In this document: positions 1-10,246 of the stretch, piece after piece
Position numbering within the stretch: the first letter of the stretch is position 1
Layout: every line of letters begins with the position of its first letter
NCBI GenBank assembly: GCA_030431715.1
Contig: JAUIIO010000002.1
Coordinates: forward strand, 1-64,000
DNA from: a bacterium
GTDB lineage: Bacteria; Bdellovibrionota_C; UBA2361; RFPC01
Direction: 5' to 3'
Length of the DNA stretch: 64,000 bases
Notes under the pieces: model-generated
What the model saw: the letters and a program-made list of their open reading frames with translations, nothing else
Told to the model about the DNA's origin: nothing
Database searches by the model: none
Program-made: the position numbers and the translations under genes

Positions 1-2
1 CA

Positions 3-1289
3 GAACTCTCAAATGCTGAAGTAAAAGCACGACTCCTTAATAACGTGAGACCAATTGCGAGCCTGCAAGGATTGATGGTCGCACCAGGCATCTTAGATGT
101 AGCAGCTGCTATAGCTGACTCAAGTGAATACGAGGCGCCGACCCCTACGCCAACTCCTACTGCTACACCCACTGCTACTCCGACTCCGACACCAACACCA
201 ACTCCTACTCCAACGCCTACACCAGTACCAACAGCTACTCCTACCCCTGCTCCAACGGCTCCACCAGTACCTACGAGCACACCGACTCCGGCGCCAACAG
301 CAACACCAACACCTATCGAAACTCCGCTACCAGCTCCGACAGCTACTCCTGAGCCTGTAGAAACGCCCACACCAGCACCTACAGCGACTCCTCCCGGAAA
401 TGAACAGAACTCCTATCTCGATGATGATTTTGATGGCGATGGAATATCTGATGTTATCGTTACACGTCTAAGTGAGAATGGTGCGAAGTTCGTCACCGAA
501 GCCCTGCTCTCTTCTAATAATAGCGTGATGTTTCTCCATGAGGTGCCTGCAAACAGAGACACTGATATCTTTTACTCTGATTATCTGGGGGACGATACTC
601 CTGAACGCGTGACCATTGAGAATCGAAGAAACAATATCATATGGAATATTGAGTCGATTGGTGAGGGTGACAGGCTACGCTTTCGCTTCGGCAGGTCTAA
701 AGATAGCGTACTTAAACACTGTGACTTTGATGGCGATGGCTTGTCAGAACTTGCCATTTCTAGAAGGAAAAGAGTCTTATATGTCTCCTCTCAAAGTAAT
801 TTCCGACAAGTTTCAACCATCAGGCTTAAGGATATCATACCTTCAACTCTCACATGTGTTGACCTAGATAACGATGGTATTGATGAGCTGCTGGGGATTG
901 AGAAAATTAAGAATGGCAAACGACGAGGAAAACGCGGAAAGAGAAGAGCGAAAAAACGAACGACTTATAATTTCGTTCACTATAAGAAGAAACAACGTAT
1001 TCTTATATCTGAAGAGATAACCTCCCGCTATGCTTTTGTCCTCGCTGCCGATATCGACAACAATGGCAACAATGACCCTGGCGTGCTTTACCCCACTGAA
1101 ACATCCGGGGCTTTCATTGACTTCTTCCCGGCTCTCGCTGATAGCACTAGTGCGACAATGTCCCTTACAAAAGCACCTTCAAGCATCACAACTGGAACCT
1201 ATCTTAACAGTGAAGGAAGTGGCAGTTCAGGCATGATCCTAGAGTACGAAGATGGTTCGCTAAGAGAATTCGTATTCTCGGATATGTAG
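3..1289 (+). CDS. C-terminal part of a secreted subtilisin-like (S8) protease with T/P linker and Ca-binding repeats (5' truncated by window)
   Basis: The reading frame is open to the left edge, so only the end of the gene is visible. The first residues ([15 protein letters not shown], then SLQG, then GILDVAAAI) match the final helix region that closes subtilase S8 domains; the catalytic Asp/His/Ser lie outside the window. A Thr-Pro-rich linker of about 90 residues follows. After it come several D-x-D-G-D-G style loops (DFDGDG, DLDNDG, DIDNNG) like FG-GAP/VCBS or thrombospondin-3 Ca-binding repeats, probably a small beta-propeller-like domain. One loop is interrupted by a Lys/Arg block ([15 protein letters not shown]), the basic feature that recurs in secreted proteins of this window. 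The S8 assignment rests on a short stretch and is moderately sure; secretion is inferred from the architecture. Confidence 0.6.
   Translation, partial: ELSNAEVKARLLNNVRPIASLQGLMVAPGILDVAAAIADSSEYEAPTPTPTPTATPTATPTPTPTPTPTPTPTPVPTATPTPAPTAPPVPTSTPTPAPTATPTPIETPLPAPTATPEPVETPTPAPTATPPGNEQNSYLDDDFDGDGISDVIVTRLSENGAKFVTEALLSSNNSVMFLHEVPANRDTDIFYSDYLGDDTPERVTIENRRNNIIWNIESIGEGDRLRFRFGRSKDSVLKHCDFDGDGLSELAISRRKRVLYVSSQSNFRQVSTIRLKDIIPSTLTCVDLDNDGIDELLGIEKIKNGKRRGKRGKRRAKKRTTYNFVHYKKKQRILISEEITSRYAFVLAADIDNNGNNDPGVLYPTETSGAFIDFFPALADSTSATMSLTKAPSSITTGTYLNSEGSGSSGMILEYEDGSLREFVFSDM
140..395 (+). repeat. Low-complexity Thr-Pro linker-coding repeat
   Basis: Short degenerate repeats of ACN-CCN codons encode alternating Thr-Pro/Ala-Thr-Pro. 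Synonymous codons vary a lot, which suggests selection for the peptide rather than recent slippage. It joins the protease end to the Ca-binding repeats. Confidence 0.85.
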
Positions 1290-1474
1290 CTCCTTATTTT
1301 TGAAGATATCATAGAGGCACAGGGCTACTTTCAGGATAGAAATCGCTGCATTTGCCTGCCCGTAACGTTATTTCTTCATTCAAAGAAACTTTTTCTCAAC
1401 ATACTCGAATAAGACTTTGAAAGGTGATTAAATGGTATTTGTAGTACCGAACTATCTTCCTCGCTGGAGCTTTT

Positions 1475-2497
1475 ATGATTTATCCGGAAACATCAAAAAA
1501 AGGCCCTCTAACAATTGGAGTTACGGCCCCTTCCTCTGGTCTTGGCAGGCAAGACTTTAAAGATAAATTTAGGGCCGTGAAAGAGTTTCATGAATCTCAT
1601 GGCTGCTCAATCGATCTGGGAAACTGCCTTGAGGAAAATGAGCGTCACGTAAGCGCTAGTAGACAGGAGCGCGCAGAAGAGTTCATGGAGATGTGGGCTC
1701 GCTCAGATATCGATCTTATTCTTCCACCGTGGGGAGGAGAGTTTTTAATTGATACACTGGAATTACTCGATTTTGACAAGCTCAAAGAATCTCCAAGGTG
1801 GGTACAAGGATATTCCGACATATCGACTCTGCTCTTCGCGATTACTACTAGAACTGGAATTGCGACAGCTCACGGTGTGAACTTTATGGACTCAGCTTCC
1901 GCTGACGCATTAACCAAACATTCGTTTGACTACCTGCGTGCAAGTACAGAGGAAACCATTGTGCAGCACAGCAGCGAGATGTATCAACAGTCATTTCCTG
2001 ATGATGTCACAGACCTCAATTACAACTTGAAATGTCAGACAAAATGGAGCTTTCTTAAAGGTGAAGTACCCTCGCTGACTGGAAGGATGATCGGTGGCTG
2101 TATAGACGTTTTACAAAATCTTGTCGGTACCCCATTTGGAGATTTACCCGGCTATGTCGAGAGAGAAGCTCCTGAGGGCATACTTCTTTACTTAGAGAAC
2201 TGCGAGATGAAGCCTACCGATCTTTACCGAGCGCTTTATCAGATGAAGTACGCTGGCTGGTTTGAGCATGTAAACGGTTTTATCTTCGGGCGCAGTGGAT
2301 TTGAAGCGGCCGCAGGTGAGAGCTTTGAGGTTACAGAAAACGAGGTCATCCTTGATGTACTGGCCGATTTAGATATCCCGATCGTTATCGATGCCGATAT
2401 CGGACACAAACCGCCAAATATGCTTATTGTTAATGGCGCGTTTGGGGAGCTAACGAAAGAAAATGACAGCTTTGTGCTCAAGCAAACGCTAAGCTAG
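1475..2497 (+). CDS. S66 family peptidase (LD-carboxypeptidase / MccF-like)
   Basis: A 340-residue cytosolic-type protein with no signal peptide, close to the usual length of the S66 family. Family members cleave L,D-peptide bonds of murein tetrapeptides (LdcA) or hydrolyse peptidyl-nucleotide antibiotics (MccF). Seen here: the PPWGGE motif, the GYSDIS segment holding the nucleophile Ser, LENCEMKP with the catalytic Glu and DIGHKPPN with the catalytic His, in the correct order. The PPWGGE and TGIATAHG segments look more like the MccF branch than LdcA. The ATG is preceded by GGAG about 6 bases upstream. It stands alone between a protease end and a convergent secreted-protein gene, so context does not reveal its substrate. 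Confidence 0.85.
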   Translation: MIYPETSKKGPLTIGVTAPSSGLGRQDFKDKFRAVKEFHESHGCSIDLGNCLEENERHVSASRQERAEEFMEMWARSDIDLILPPWGGEFLIDTLELLDFDKLKESPRWVQGYSDISTLLFAITTRTGIATAHGVNFMDSASADALTKHSFDYLRASTEETIVQHSSEMYQQSFPDDVTDLNYNLKCQTKWSFLKGEVPSLTGRMIGGCIDVLQNLVGTPFGDLPGYVEREAPEGILLYLENCEMKPTDLYRALYQMKYAGWFEHVNGFIFGRSGFEAAAGESFEVTENEVILDVLADLDIPIVIDADIGHKPPNMLIVNGAFGELTKENDSFVLKQTLS

Positions 2498-2501
2498 ACC
2501 A

Positions 2502-3551
2502 CTACTCTACAACTATCTTATTCTCTATTAGAGCGAGTGATTTTAAAGCCAGTCGCTTTCTCTTCTTAAATGCTTTCTTCTTTTTACTGGCAAAGAGCTT
2601 AAGCTTACGAGAAGCTTTCTTTGAAGCTTTGGTCAGATTAAATTTGGCACTTGTTGTAGTAATATCTGCGCTGCTTTGTGAGATAAGGTCCAAAAGATAC
2701 TGAGCCAATTCGCGAAGACTAGCTCTCAGCGATAATTGCTCTTCCCTATTCTTTTTTTGAATTTTCTTCTTTACCTGAGAAATAAGTATCTTTGAATTGG
2801 CAATAGTGTCTAGAAGATCCTGAGAGGCACTGATTACGGTATCCGCTGGGGTCGGACTTGGATCTGGTTGAATCGGGCTCGCGGTCGGCATCGGTGTTGG
2901 AGTCGGTTCCTCCTCAACATCTGACTTAAGTATCACCACATGGTTATCATATGTAACACGGCCCTGCTGGATTACGGTCTCGCCTTTTGTAAATTTAAGA
3001 TTCCATGGCAGATCTACTCCAGTTGGTGCGCCAAAAAATATCTGGAAAATTTCCACAGGACCTAAGTTACCATTGCCATCTTCACGTTGAATTTCAGGAC
3101 CAATCTTAATACGAAATGTTCCAAGATGAGTTTCAGAACGTCCAGTAATACCGGAATTGTCAACCTCAGTCGGGACACCTCCAACGTTTCGCTCGTTATA
3201 GAGGGATTGCTCAGCTTGCATATCCAAGTTCCCGCCTAACTTATCAGGTGCTATGTAGATTCGAGAGTCATCATTGTCGTATTCCTCTCGAGGCGTAAAG
3301 GAGATGACCTCTGATGGTCCTGTCTTATAAATCGCATAGAAAGCATAAATTCGGCCGCCCTCCCAAAGACTTGGTTCATCAGCGTTTCTGTTTTCTACCA
3401 TGTAAAGTGGTATATCTAAGATCGCTCCCGGGGCTATCGACTTTGGGTCTACTTTGACATCAAAGTTATAGAGGGGTCTAGCATTTGCAGAGATGGCGAG
3501 AATGACAGAGCTCAGAAAGGTAAGTAGTGTAGACGCGAGCAATCTTTTCAT
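2502..3551 (-). CDS. Secreted protein with T/P linker and strongly basic C-terminal tail; function unknown
   Basis: It begins with a clear Sec signal peptide (MKRLLASTLLTFLSS to about residue 24, ANA-RP). Residues 25-210 are a beta-rich globular part, possibly cohesin/CBM-like (PLYNFDVKVDPKSIAPGA, ending VVILKSDVEEE). Then follow a T/P linker (PTPTPMPTASP) and a helical, very Lys-rich tail with the runs SKKASRKLKLFASKKKKAFK and KRKRLALKSL. The tail resembles the end of the ELWxxDGT protein at 13.8 kb. A GAGGT ribosome site lies 8 bases before the ATG. It converges tightly on the S66 peptidase gene (4 bp between stops). The cohesin-like reading is weak; the three-part architecture is what the sequence shows directly. 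Confidence 0.7.
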   Translation of the reverse strand: MKRLLASTLLTFLSSVILAISANARPLYNFDVKVDPKSIAPGAILDIPLYMVENRNADEPSLWEGGRIYAFYAIYKTGPSEVISFTPREEYDNDDSRIYIAPDKLGGNLDMQAEQSLYNERNVGGVPTEVDNSGITGRSETHLGTFRIKIGPEIQREDGNGNLGPVEIFQIFFGAPTGVDLPWNLKFTKGETVIQQGRVTYDNHVVILKSDVEEEPTPTPMPTASPIQPDPSPTPADTVISASQDLLDTIANSKILISQVKKKIQKKNREEQLSLRASLRELAQYLLDLISQSSADITTTSAKFNLTKASKKASRKLKLFASKKKKAFKKRKRLALKSLALIENKIVVE

Positions 3552-3623
3552 TTAGACGGACCTCATAGATATTTGCCGTTAACCATAGCATTATTATGCT
3601 AGTAATTGAACTGTTGTGACCTA

Positions 3624-4802
3624 TCAGTCGAGGATATTCTCTGTAAAGTCCTTAATAAACTGGAGATTTGAAGCCGAGGTCACGTTAGCCCAGCGTGAGA
3701 TGTCCTGTTTCTCATATCCGGACATGGCGCAGTTTGCAGCGTCGCCATTTGACACAACACCAGCAAGCACCCAGTATCCGTCTCGTTTCACAACGAGAGG
3801 TCCGCCCGAGTCCCCATAACACGTATTCCCTTCGTCCTCTAGCTCAGTGAGATATTCGATCTCTAGACTCTCTTCATCCACTGAACTAATGGTGTTACTG
3901 GTGGCTCTAAAGTGAGTAGTGTCATCTGATTCACTAACGCCATATCCAGCAAAGAGTACTTCTTCACCGACCTCAATATCGTTTTCGGTATATATTGGAA
4001 AAATTTCAGTCTCAATACTCTCTCCAAGATAGAGCAGAGCAATATCGTGTTTTTCACCACCGGTGTATTCAGGATGCACAACACACCCGAGTACGTCACG
4101 CCTCAGATCATCACCATTTCGTACAGATAACTGCTCACATGGAATACTATTTACGCAGTGCGCTGCTGTGAGTATCACCGTGTCCGCAATTACATTACCT
4201 GTACAGTATTGAGAGCCGCGGTAATCAACAGGTACAACAGGAGATTGGCTAAAGCTACAGGCAGAACCGTTTACGATCCGATTATGTGCTCTCTCCTTTG
4301 AGTGGTAATCATATATGATTATATTTTCTTCTTCAGGTTCATAGAGTGAGCTTCCAAAAGCTTCACAAGCTTCGCCAAAGTTATCATTACTGTAATAACT
4401 TGTATCGAGCTTACACCGATTCGCACGATATTGACGGCAGCTATAGAGCCCTCCCCTAACTTGCCTTAGTGTTCCGACATCTGCGATAGCACGAAGTACC
4501 GTCTTTCTATCGCCGCGTCGCTTGGCCCTCTTCCTTCTTGTCTTGGCTTTACGTATCAGACGTCGGACATTACTCTGTGCACGCCTAAATCTCGTCTCCC
4601 TTCCATCAGCGTCAAGCAGTGTCCCTCGACACTCAGAACGGGTCTGTTCCTGCTCACATGAATAGAGCAAACCGCGAGGCCCTAGTGGTATATATGGAAT
4701 TTCAGCATGAAGTGTGCTCGGGGCGGAGAGCGCACAAAAAAGGATAGTAACTACCCAGAATTTTTGAATTTGATTTAGGAAAGAGTTTCTCTGGTGTCTC
4801 AT
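3624..4802 (-). CDS. Secreted chymotrypsin-fold (S1) serine protease zymogen with Cys-flanked basic pro-domain
   Basis: A signal peptide covers residues 1 to about 33 (LHA-EIP). A pro-region follows, with YSC at 47-49, a Lys/Arg-rich helical block at about 70-105 (RRAQSNVRRLIRKAKTRRKR) and YSC again at 120-122. The activation site RIVNG is at 175-179, as in trypsin-like zymogens. The triad is His215 (TAAHC), Asp253 (HDIALL) and Ser332 (GDSGGP). The residue equivalent to chymotrypsin position 189 is Asn326 rather than Asp, so classical trypsin specificity should not be assumed. The basic pro-domain is shared with other, non-protease secreted proteins in this window. It likely acts in the periplasm or outside the cell; the substrate is unknown. 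Confidence 0.88.
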   Translation of the reverse strand: MRHQRNSFLNQIQKFWVVTILFCALSAPSTLHAEIPYIPLGPRGLLYSCEQEQTRSECRGTLLDADGRETRFRRAQSNVRRLIRKAKTRRKRAKRRGDRKTVLRAIADVGTLRQVRGGLYSCRQYRANRCKLDTSYYSNDNFGEACEAFGSSLYEPEEENIIIYDYHSKERAHNRIVNGSACSFSQSPVVPVDYRGSQYCTGNVIADTVILTAAHCVNSIPCEQLSVRNGDDLRRDVLGCVVHPEYTGGEKHDIALLYLGESIETEIFPIYTENDIEVGEEVLFAGYGVSESDDTTHFRATSNTISSVDEESLEIEYLTELEDEGNTCYGDSGGPLVVKRDGYWVLAGVVSNGDAANCAMSGYEKQDISRWANVTSASNLQFIKDFTENILD

Positions 4803-5255
4803 AATATGCTCTGCCTCTTATAAATAATGCGTAATAAGCAACATGCCTTTTAAAGTTAAATGCATTTTAGGCCAGAACCCTCGCCAGACTATGAGCCGTA
4901 TCATGAAAGATTGTTAACAGGGTGAGACGTCGAGCTAACTAGCTGAAAGAAAGCTCACTTAAGACTCATGAGTATGATCCAGCTTACATCTCTGTATGAA
5001 CTGTTCTAAGATGGAAAGGCTTCAATCATGACCTGAGGAAACTTTGACGTAACTAGACTCTCTCATTTGTCAGCGTATTAATCTGCATCTTGAGACAGTA
5101 GATAGGCTTTTTGGTCCAGCGTTTGATTTCAAAACGGCATTCTCTCCCATATCAGATTGTTACATCCTAAAGCCACAAACATTCATCATTATTAAGGCTG
5201 AAAATTACTCAGCTCCGGGTTTGTTACGTTAAAGCCACTATGTATAGGGGACACT
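4803..5255. other. Intergenic region with no gene recognised
   Basis: This 453-bp gap separates two divergent genes (protease on minus, lipoprotein on plus), so it should hold both promoters. I see no convincing ORF, RNA gene or strong palindrome in it. Confidence 0.5.
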
Positions 5256-7193
5256 ATGAATTACCCAAAATCAAAACCTTCTGTTCTACTCATCTGTGCA
5301 GCTCTTATCACCATACTAACGGGCTGTAACGGGAGCTCTTCAAGCAATACCGAATCATTGCGAGAGTACACAGAAAAAACCCAAAATCTTAAGATTACAT
5401 CAGTTGCGGCGAAAGAGAGCGGAGCGACACTCTATGTCGATCACACTTTCGACTTTATCGTTGGAATACACTCAGATGAGACGGCTAACGTTATTCCTGT
5501 AACATTCACTGCCACTCCAGCAGACGGAAGCGGAGAGGAAGAAGAGATCGCCTACGGTCATATCGATCAGATAAATCCCGGCGAGAACCTCTACGACGTA
5601 AGTGTCTACGTAGAAGACATCGTATTCACGGGTAGCACTGAGAATTACACTATCCATGCCCACATCGATAGAGATGAACAGATTGAAGAGGTAAACGAGG
5701 AGGATAACCACTCAGCTCTTTTAGATGCAGCGCCACTGGTACTGCCGGTCATGCGCGAAGCTCAGGACACACAACGCATCGCGCTTCATCACCTCTCTCT
5801 TGCAAGAGACGCCCTTATCGTCGGAGAAGATCATGAACAAGAGAGCCCCTCTGAAGTGCATGGATCAATTACTCTTGCGTCCTACGGAGAAGCCGGTTCG
5901 GGAATAACCCTATCATCATGCCTGCTAGTAGCAGCAGATGACTGTCGTGAGCTTGTTCTTTCTGCCGATGGCACAGCATATACCTCAACAATTGGGTTTC
6001 CCACGGTTCCAGAAGATGATCCAACAACGTACGAATTTGACATTGAAGTCCCTGAAGCACTTAATGCATATCTTACTTCGATACTGCCAGAAACTGGCGA
6101 GCAACTCCCAATACGATTTACTATATCTCACCAAAACGGAAGTATCTTTGACCAAACAATCACCGAAGAGTACCCAGTAGGAGTCATTGCCCGAACTCAT
6201 GGTGTTAACGTAGCTGAGCACGTGAGTACCTTTGAACTTGAACAAGTGCAGCAAGCTGTATTTAGAGACTTCTGCGAGGGGGCGGAATGTGAACAAGAAG
6301 TAAACACAAGAAGCTGGAGCGGGATTATCGCTGCGATACTAAACCAACCCAAAGATTCTGACGGCTATGTTCCTGCCGATACCGTAATACACGAAGGGGG
6401 AATTAGAAATTACCACTATTCCGTTCCTGAATTAAGTGTCTCTCCAAGTCTCGGCGGTTCGCTGGCCGTAGTTATGCCATCAGCGGGAACTCCAGAAGAC
6501 CTACGAGCTGAGGGAAGTTTTGGTCTCGATATACCAATTAAAATCTTCTCAAAGAATTTTGAAGTGCTCGATCTTGATGGAAATGTCGTTATGGCTCCAA
6601 ACTCAATTGATGCGAATGAAGCAAAGATCGAAATTAAAACTCTCGGACATACAATTGCTGAATATAGCGACAGCGCGAAGGAACAACTCTCTAAAAGTAT
6701 TAACTTCGCAATCATTCCTCTCTTCGGTGGTAGCGCTAGTAAAAGCATAGGTTGGTGGAAATTTCGTGTGAGCGTAAAAGCATCTGCTGGTGGCTTGCTC
6801 TTTATGCACGGCAAAGCCGGGATCGATGATTCAGGGCTTTACATCTCAGGTGGTCCTAAACTTTCCGTAGGAGCCTCGGCTTCTGGCGGTGTCAGCATAG
6901 GAGTTGGTTCTGCATCTGCAGGAGGAGACGTCGATCTCGTGTCAGACTCACTCAGTGTCTCACAAAAGCTATCCCCTACTCTTAACTTTTCTGAGAAAAA
7001 AGTAAGTGCCAAGATTGGCCAGAAGGTCACAAATAATATTAAGGGGCCAAACGGGAGGCTCTACATTAAAGGTAAAGTAGGCTATAGTATCTTTAGTGTC
7101 TCAAAGTCTTTTACTATCGCGTCATTTTCAACTTATAGCAGAAATGACACGCTTTACAGTACAAGCAAAACTATTGCTGACGTTGACTTCTAG
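5256..7193 (+). CDS. Large lipoprotein, CARDB-like N-terminal domain, function unknown
   Basis: The start MNYPKSKPSVLLICAALITI leads to a lipobox (ILTGC), so it is predicted to be a lipoprotein anchored at Cys24. Residues 45-155 look like a CARDB/Ig-type beta-sandwich (FIVGIHSDETANVIPVTFTA, then the typical EEVNEEDNHS turn). The C-terminal third is Gly/Ser-rich with alternating short strands (GGVSIGVGSASAGGDVDLVS), like a beta-barrel or beta-prism. No enzyme motif was found. Its 3' end overlaps the convergent HEAT-like gene by 23 bp. Lipidation is well supported; the domain calls are moderate and the role is unknown. Confidence 0.75.
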   Translation: MNYPKSKPSVLLICAALITILTGCNGSSSSNTESLREYTEKTQNLKITSVAAKESGATLYVDHTFDFIVGIHSDETANVIPVTFTATPADGSGEEEEIAYGHIDQINPGENLYDVSVYVEDIVFTGSTENYTIHAHIDRDEQIEEVNEEDNHSALLDAAPLVLPVMREAQDTQRIALHHLSLARDALIVGEDHEQESPSEVHGSITLASYGEAGSGITLSSCLLVAADDCRELVLSADGTAYTSTIGFPTVPEDDPTTYEFDIEVPEALNAYLTSILPETGEQLPIRFTISHQNGSIFDQTITEEYPVGVIARTHGVNVAEHVSTFELEQVQQAVFRDFCEGAECEQEVNTRSWSGIIAAILNQPKDSDGYVPADTVIHEGGIRNYHYSVPELSVSPSLGGSLAVVMPSAGTPEDLRAEGSFGLDIPIKIFSKNFEVLDLDGNVVMAPNSIDANEAKIEIKTLGHTIAEYSDSAKEQLSKSINFAIIPLFGGSASKSIGWWKFRVSVKASAGGLLFMHGKAGIDDSGLYISGGPKLSVGASASGGVSIGVGSASAGGDVDLVSDSLSVSQKLSPTLNFSEKKVSAKIGQKVTNNIKGPNGRLYIKGKVGYSIFSVSKSFTIASFSTYSRNDTLYSTSKTIADVDF

Positions 7194-8997
7194 TAGCTAA
7201 CTGCTGGCGTATCGTTTCCTTAACCTGCGGGTCTCGTTCACGTGGCAAGAGGGTCTTAAGAATCACCGCGTTTGAGGAATATGTACCTTTGTGCTTGCCG
7301 AGATGAACAACGAGCGCCTTTCGTATTGTTGGGTCTGGTTCTTCAAATAAGATCTCTTGAGAGATACGCATAGCCTGTTTGTCCTGACGCTCAATGAGTC
7401 CCTGTACCATTTTATATCTACTAGACGTATTCGTCTCATCACGAATGCTACTAGTAAGAAGCTCTAAAGATCCGCCATCATCAAGGCGCCCCAGAGCTTT
7501 TGCCGCCTGCCCTCGCACGGCTGGATCAGGATCGTCAAGATAAGGCTCTGCGACTTGCCCAAGGAGCGGATGTCGGGTATTCCCAAGTGCCAGCATACTG
7601 GTACGAAACTGATCTTTATCATTATTCTGATACGCTTCGTGAACCCGGTCTCCCAGACGCTGCACACGTTCTGTGGCTGAGAGCATATTTACACCGAGAT
7701 AGCTATCAAGAGCAGCACCATAATTAAGAAGGGCCACGCTAGCAAAATCTTTATCAGGAGAGACGCTATTATCCTCAAGCGACTGCAGGACCTCTTCAGT
7801 CGGATGTTCGAGCTGACCAGCTGTCATGAGTGCCGACTCGCGGTAATGCCTAGGGATCTGATCATTATTGATAAGATTAACAAGACTTATCTGCGCTTCA
7901 GGCGTATCTGTAGAATGAAGAGCGTGTAAAATCGCACCAATAGTATCAACATCATCACTACGAGTAGCTTCGATAAAGTGATTTTCCACCTCTGGCAACG
8001 CATCAGGGTTATCGCGGAGTGTCTTTGCCAGCTCTAAGCTCCACGTTACTTTAGCACCAGGCCGCTCAGGGACCTTCTTAACTAGGGCGTCAATATCAAC
8101 TCTCCCTCTGGCCTCTGAGGACAAGGCACTCTGTGCCACTTCAATTTGTGGCTGATACGAGAGATAGCGACTCCTGAAGTCATCGGCACTTAAGAGAGAC
8201 GCAATCTGAACATCAGGAACTCGCGTGCGTTTCTTCAGACTCATTGAAAAAGAATAATGTACTCTTATTTCTCCCGAGCTTACCTCCGCCTCTGTCGAAC
8301 TCCTAAGTGATTTTAACCAAGAAGCAGAGCGCGAAGGCACAGCATAGAGCGATGCAGCAAGAATTTTTCCCTTTGCGCTATCGCCACTATCAAACGTCCG
8401 TATTGAGTCATAAGCTGATAGCGTACGCTTAATCCCCTGCCCATCCGGCACTACCACATACTCTGCAACAACTGCACCGATTGGGTCTTTGTCTATAACA
8501 TTCCAGTCAGGAGCGCCGTCTTCATTAAACGTTACCTGCAACCCATAATAGAACGAGCGTAGCTCCTGTGCATTTTGTTCAGAGATACGATCTGTGAATG
8601 TAACTTTCTGGACCTCTCCTCTGCGACTAAAAGACAGGAGTACTGGTGTTTCGTAAAGCCGGGCTTGAGCTCTCGTTTCTTCACGATCCACAAATTGTCT
8701 GGCCTTGGTAAGCTGAGCTACGGCTTCAATCACGTCTGGCTCAGTAGCCAGAACCTTCATCACCAAAACTCCCTCAAGTTTAGTGTGAGACCTTTTGTTG
8801 TCGGAAATAAGAGGTGATTTCTGCAGGTATGTTTTGATATCGCTTTGATATGTATACGCTAGGAGATCTCCCTTCTCCCATTTTAGGCGAGGCCAACTGC
8901 TTCTATCTCCCTCTATAAAGGAGAGATAAGAGAAAAGGACAAGAAGGCTCAGACAAACGAGCCCAATTAAATGATATCTATACTTACTATTTCGCAT
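7171..8997 (-). CDS. Membrane-anchored or exported vitellogenin-N-like / HEAT-repeat protein
   Basis: An N-terminal hydrophobic segment (residues 8-27) serves as signal or anchor. Residues 35-290 are beta-rich with the pattern W-x-x-G-D-L-x-x-Y, LEGVLVMKVL and SFSRRGEVQKVTF. This resembles the bacterial family related to the N-terminal barrel of vitellogenin/large lipid-transfer proteins, from recall and not by a search. The C-terminal half (about 330-600) is an array of HEAT-like helical repeats (PEVENHFIEATRSDDVDTIG, PAVRGQAAKALGRLDD). The two-part barrel plus helical horseshoe parallels lipid-transfer proteins, so lipid handling in the periplasm is a possible role, but this is inference. 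The stop lies inside the 3' end of the convergent lipoprotein gene. Confidence 0.6.
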   Translation of the reverse strand: MRNSKYRYHLIGLVCLSLLVLFSYLSFIEGDRSSWPRLKWEKGDLLAYTYQSDIKTYLQKSPLISDNKRSHTKLEGVLVMKVLATEPDVIEAVAQLTKARQFVDREETRAQARLYETPVLLSFSRRGEVQKVTFTDRISEQNAQELRSFYYGLQVTFNEDGAPDWNVIDKDPIGAVVAEYVVVPDGQGIKRTLSAYDSIRTFDSGDSAKGKILAASLYAVPSRSASWLKSLRSSTEAEVSSGEIRVHYSFSMSLKKRTRVPDVQIASLLSADDFRSRYLSYQPQIEVAQSALSSEARGRVDIDALVKKVPERPGAKVTWSLELAKTLRDNPDALPEVENHFIEATRSDDVDTIGAILHALHSTDTPEAQISLVNLINNDQIPRHYRESALMTAGQLEHPTEEVLQSLEDNSVSPDKDFASVALLNYGAALDSYLGVNMLSATERVQRLGDRVHEAYQNNDKDQFRTSMLALGNTRHPLLGQVAEPYLDDPDPAVRGQAAKALGRLDDGGSLELLTSSIRDETNTSSRYKMVQGLIERQDKQAMRISQEILFEEPDPTIRKALVVHLGKHKGTYSSNAVILKTLLPRERDPQVKETIRQQLATRSQRQQ

Positions 8998-9102
8998 AGC
9001 GACTCAAGAAAAAACGCATGGGAAATAATATCGCGTTCTCTCAGGATGAGCCAGATACTGAATGAAGCAGGGGTAGCGTTCGGCTATTCGATTCCATGTA
9101 GC

Positions 9103-9942
9103 TTAACGTCGGCTACAGCGCCGAAATACCAGTGCACCAGTTTGGGAAGAATCCTCACTATCAGTGAAGCTTCCGGCAATTGATTTCTTACTGACCACTA
9201 AGGAAATGCTTCCACGGTCTCCAAACGTATTTGAAAAAGAGCCGACAAGGTTTTTATCTTTAAGAACGAGGATTAAGTTTGCAGAACCTCCGTCCATTTT
9301 GATCTTGATGTTCACACTAGAACCACTGTGAGTGATAATAGATGGTCCAAAGTTCGACCTACACTTAGCATTTAAGTTGATAGTCGTCGCAGTCTCCTCT
9401 TTCGCTTCAAGGACTGACACTTTCTGTTGAAGCTTGTTAACCGATTCTTGTAGTTTTGCAATTTGCTTGAGCATTTTTGCATTGGCTTCACCGTTATTCT
9501 TAGCAATACGCTTCTCAAGCTGCCGTGCCTTTCGCCTTTTTGCTTTTAGCTGTGCAGTTACTTTCGCCGCTTGCTTTTCGGCCAACCTTACTTCTTTTGT
9601 GAATGGACTCGTAGCCGCTTTTGCTATAATTCGTATAGCTGAGCTAGCGGTCTTAACGAGAGCATGGAGAACAGTGGCCATAACAACCACCTGAGCGATG
9701 ACAGAACGGTTGTGAATACTACGAGTCGTTTGGCTCGAAGTCGCACAGGAGAGTCTGGACCTCATTTCGTCACTGAGCCACTCCATGTACTCCTTATCCG
9801 GCGCAACACTTACCTCTTCCTGACGGTATGACTCTGCAAGGGCCACGAGCTCATCATAACAATCCTGATTCTCTGATTGTGACTGCGCGAAGCAATAACT
9901 AGGAATAAGAGTGAAAATGACGGTAAGAAGAAGGAGTCTCAT
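9103..9942 (-). CDS. Secreted coiled-coil protein, function unknown
   Basis: A Sec signal peptide ends at about residue 19 (CFA-QSQ). Two Cys (28 and about 66) bound a short acidic helix region. A long Lys/Arg/Ala-rich coiled coil follows, about residues 113-190 (EKQAAKVTAQLKAKRRKARQ, then KLQESVNKLQQKVSVLEAKE). The last 80 residues form a small beta-domain with repeated GSF turns (LVGSFSNTFG, IAGSFTDSED). The ATG is preceded by GAGG at 7 bases. No family recognised. The basic coiled coil is compositionally like the basic segments in neighbouring secreted proteins, although it has a normal heptad pattern. Confidence 0.65.
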   Translation of the reverse strand: MRLLLLTVIFTLIPSYCFAQSQSENQDCYDELVALAESYRQEEVSVAPDKEYMEWLSDEMRSRLSCATSSQTTRSIHNRSVIAQVVVMATVLHALVKTASSAIRIIAKAATSPFTKEVRLAEKQAAKVTAQLKAKRRKARQLEKRIAKNNGEANAKMLKQIAKLQESVNKLQQKVSVLEAKEETATTINLNAKCRSNFGPSIITHSGSSVNIKIKMDGGSANLILVLKDKNLVGSFSNTFGDRGSISLVVSKKSIAGSFTDSEDSSQTGALVFRRCSRR

Positions 9943-10246
9943 GAGTTATCCTCAATGGTATAAAAATCTATATCAATGTTAGTATAATCACACAGATAAA
10001 TCACTAATCAATCTCGGGCACTGTGGTTTTGCCCACCCTAGTATTATGGAGAGCTGACGCTAAACGTGAGGTATTTACGCTGTTAAGCAGTCTGTTATTC
10101 ACTCAGGCCAGTTCGTTTTGTATTGAGAAATTGCACTAATATCCACTACTTAATCTGAGAGTCGTGCGTGACACCTGTGTATGATTAACCGCTAGGCTGT
10201 GCTAGTATAACACTCTCATACAACCTGCCAATTAATGGAACATTCT

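Noticed and set aside
3624-4802. Standard trypsin with Arg/Lys specificity
   Set aside because: The triad and RIVNG are present, but the position equivalent to Asp189 is Asn, so specificity is left open.
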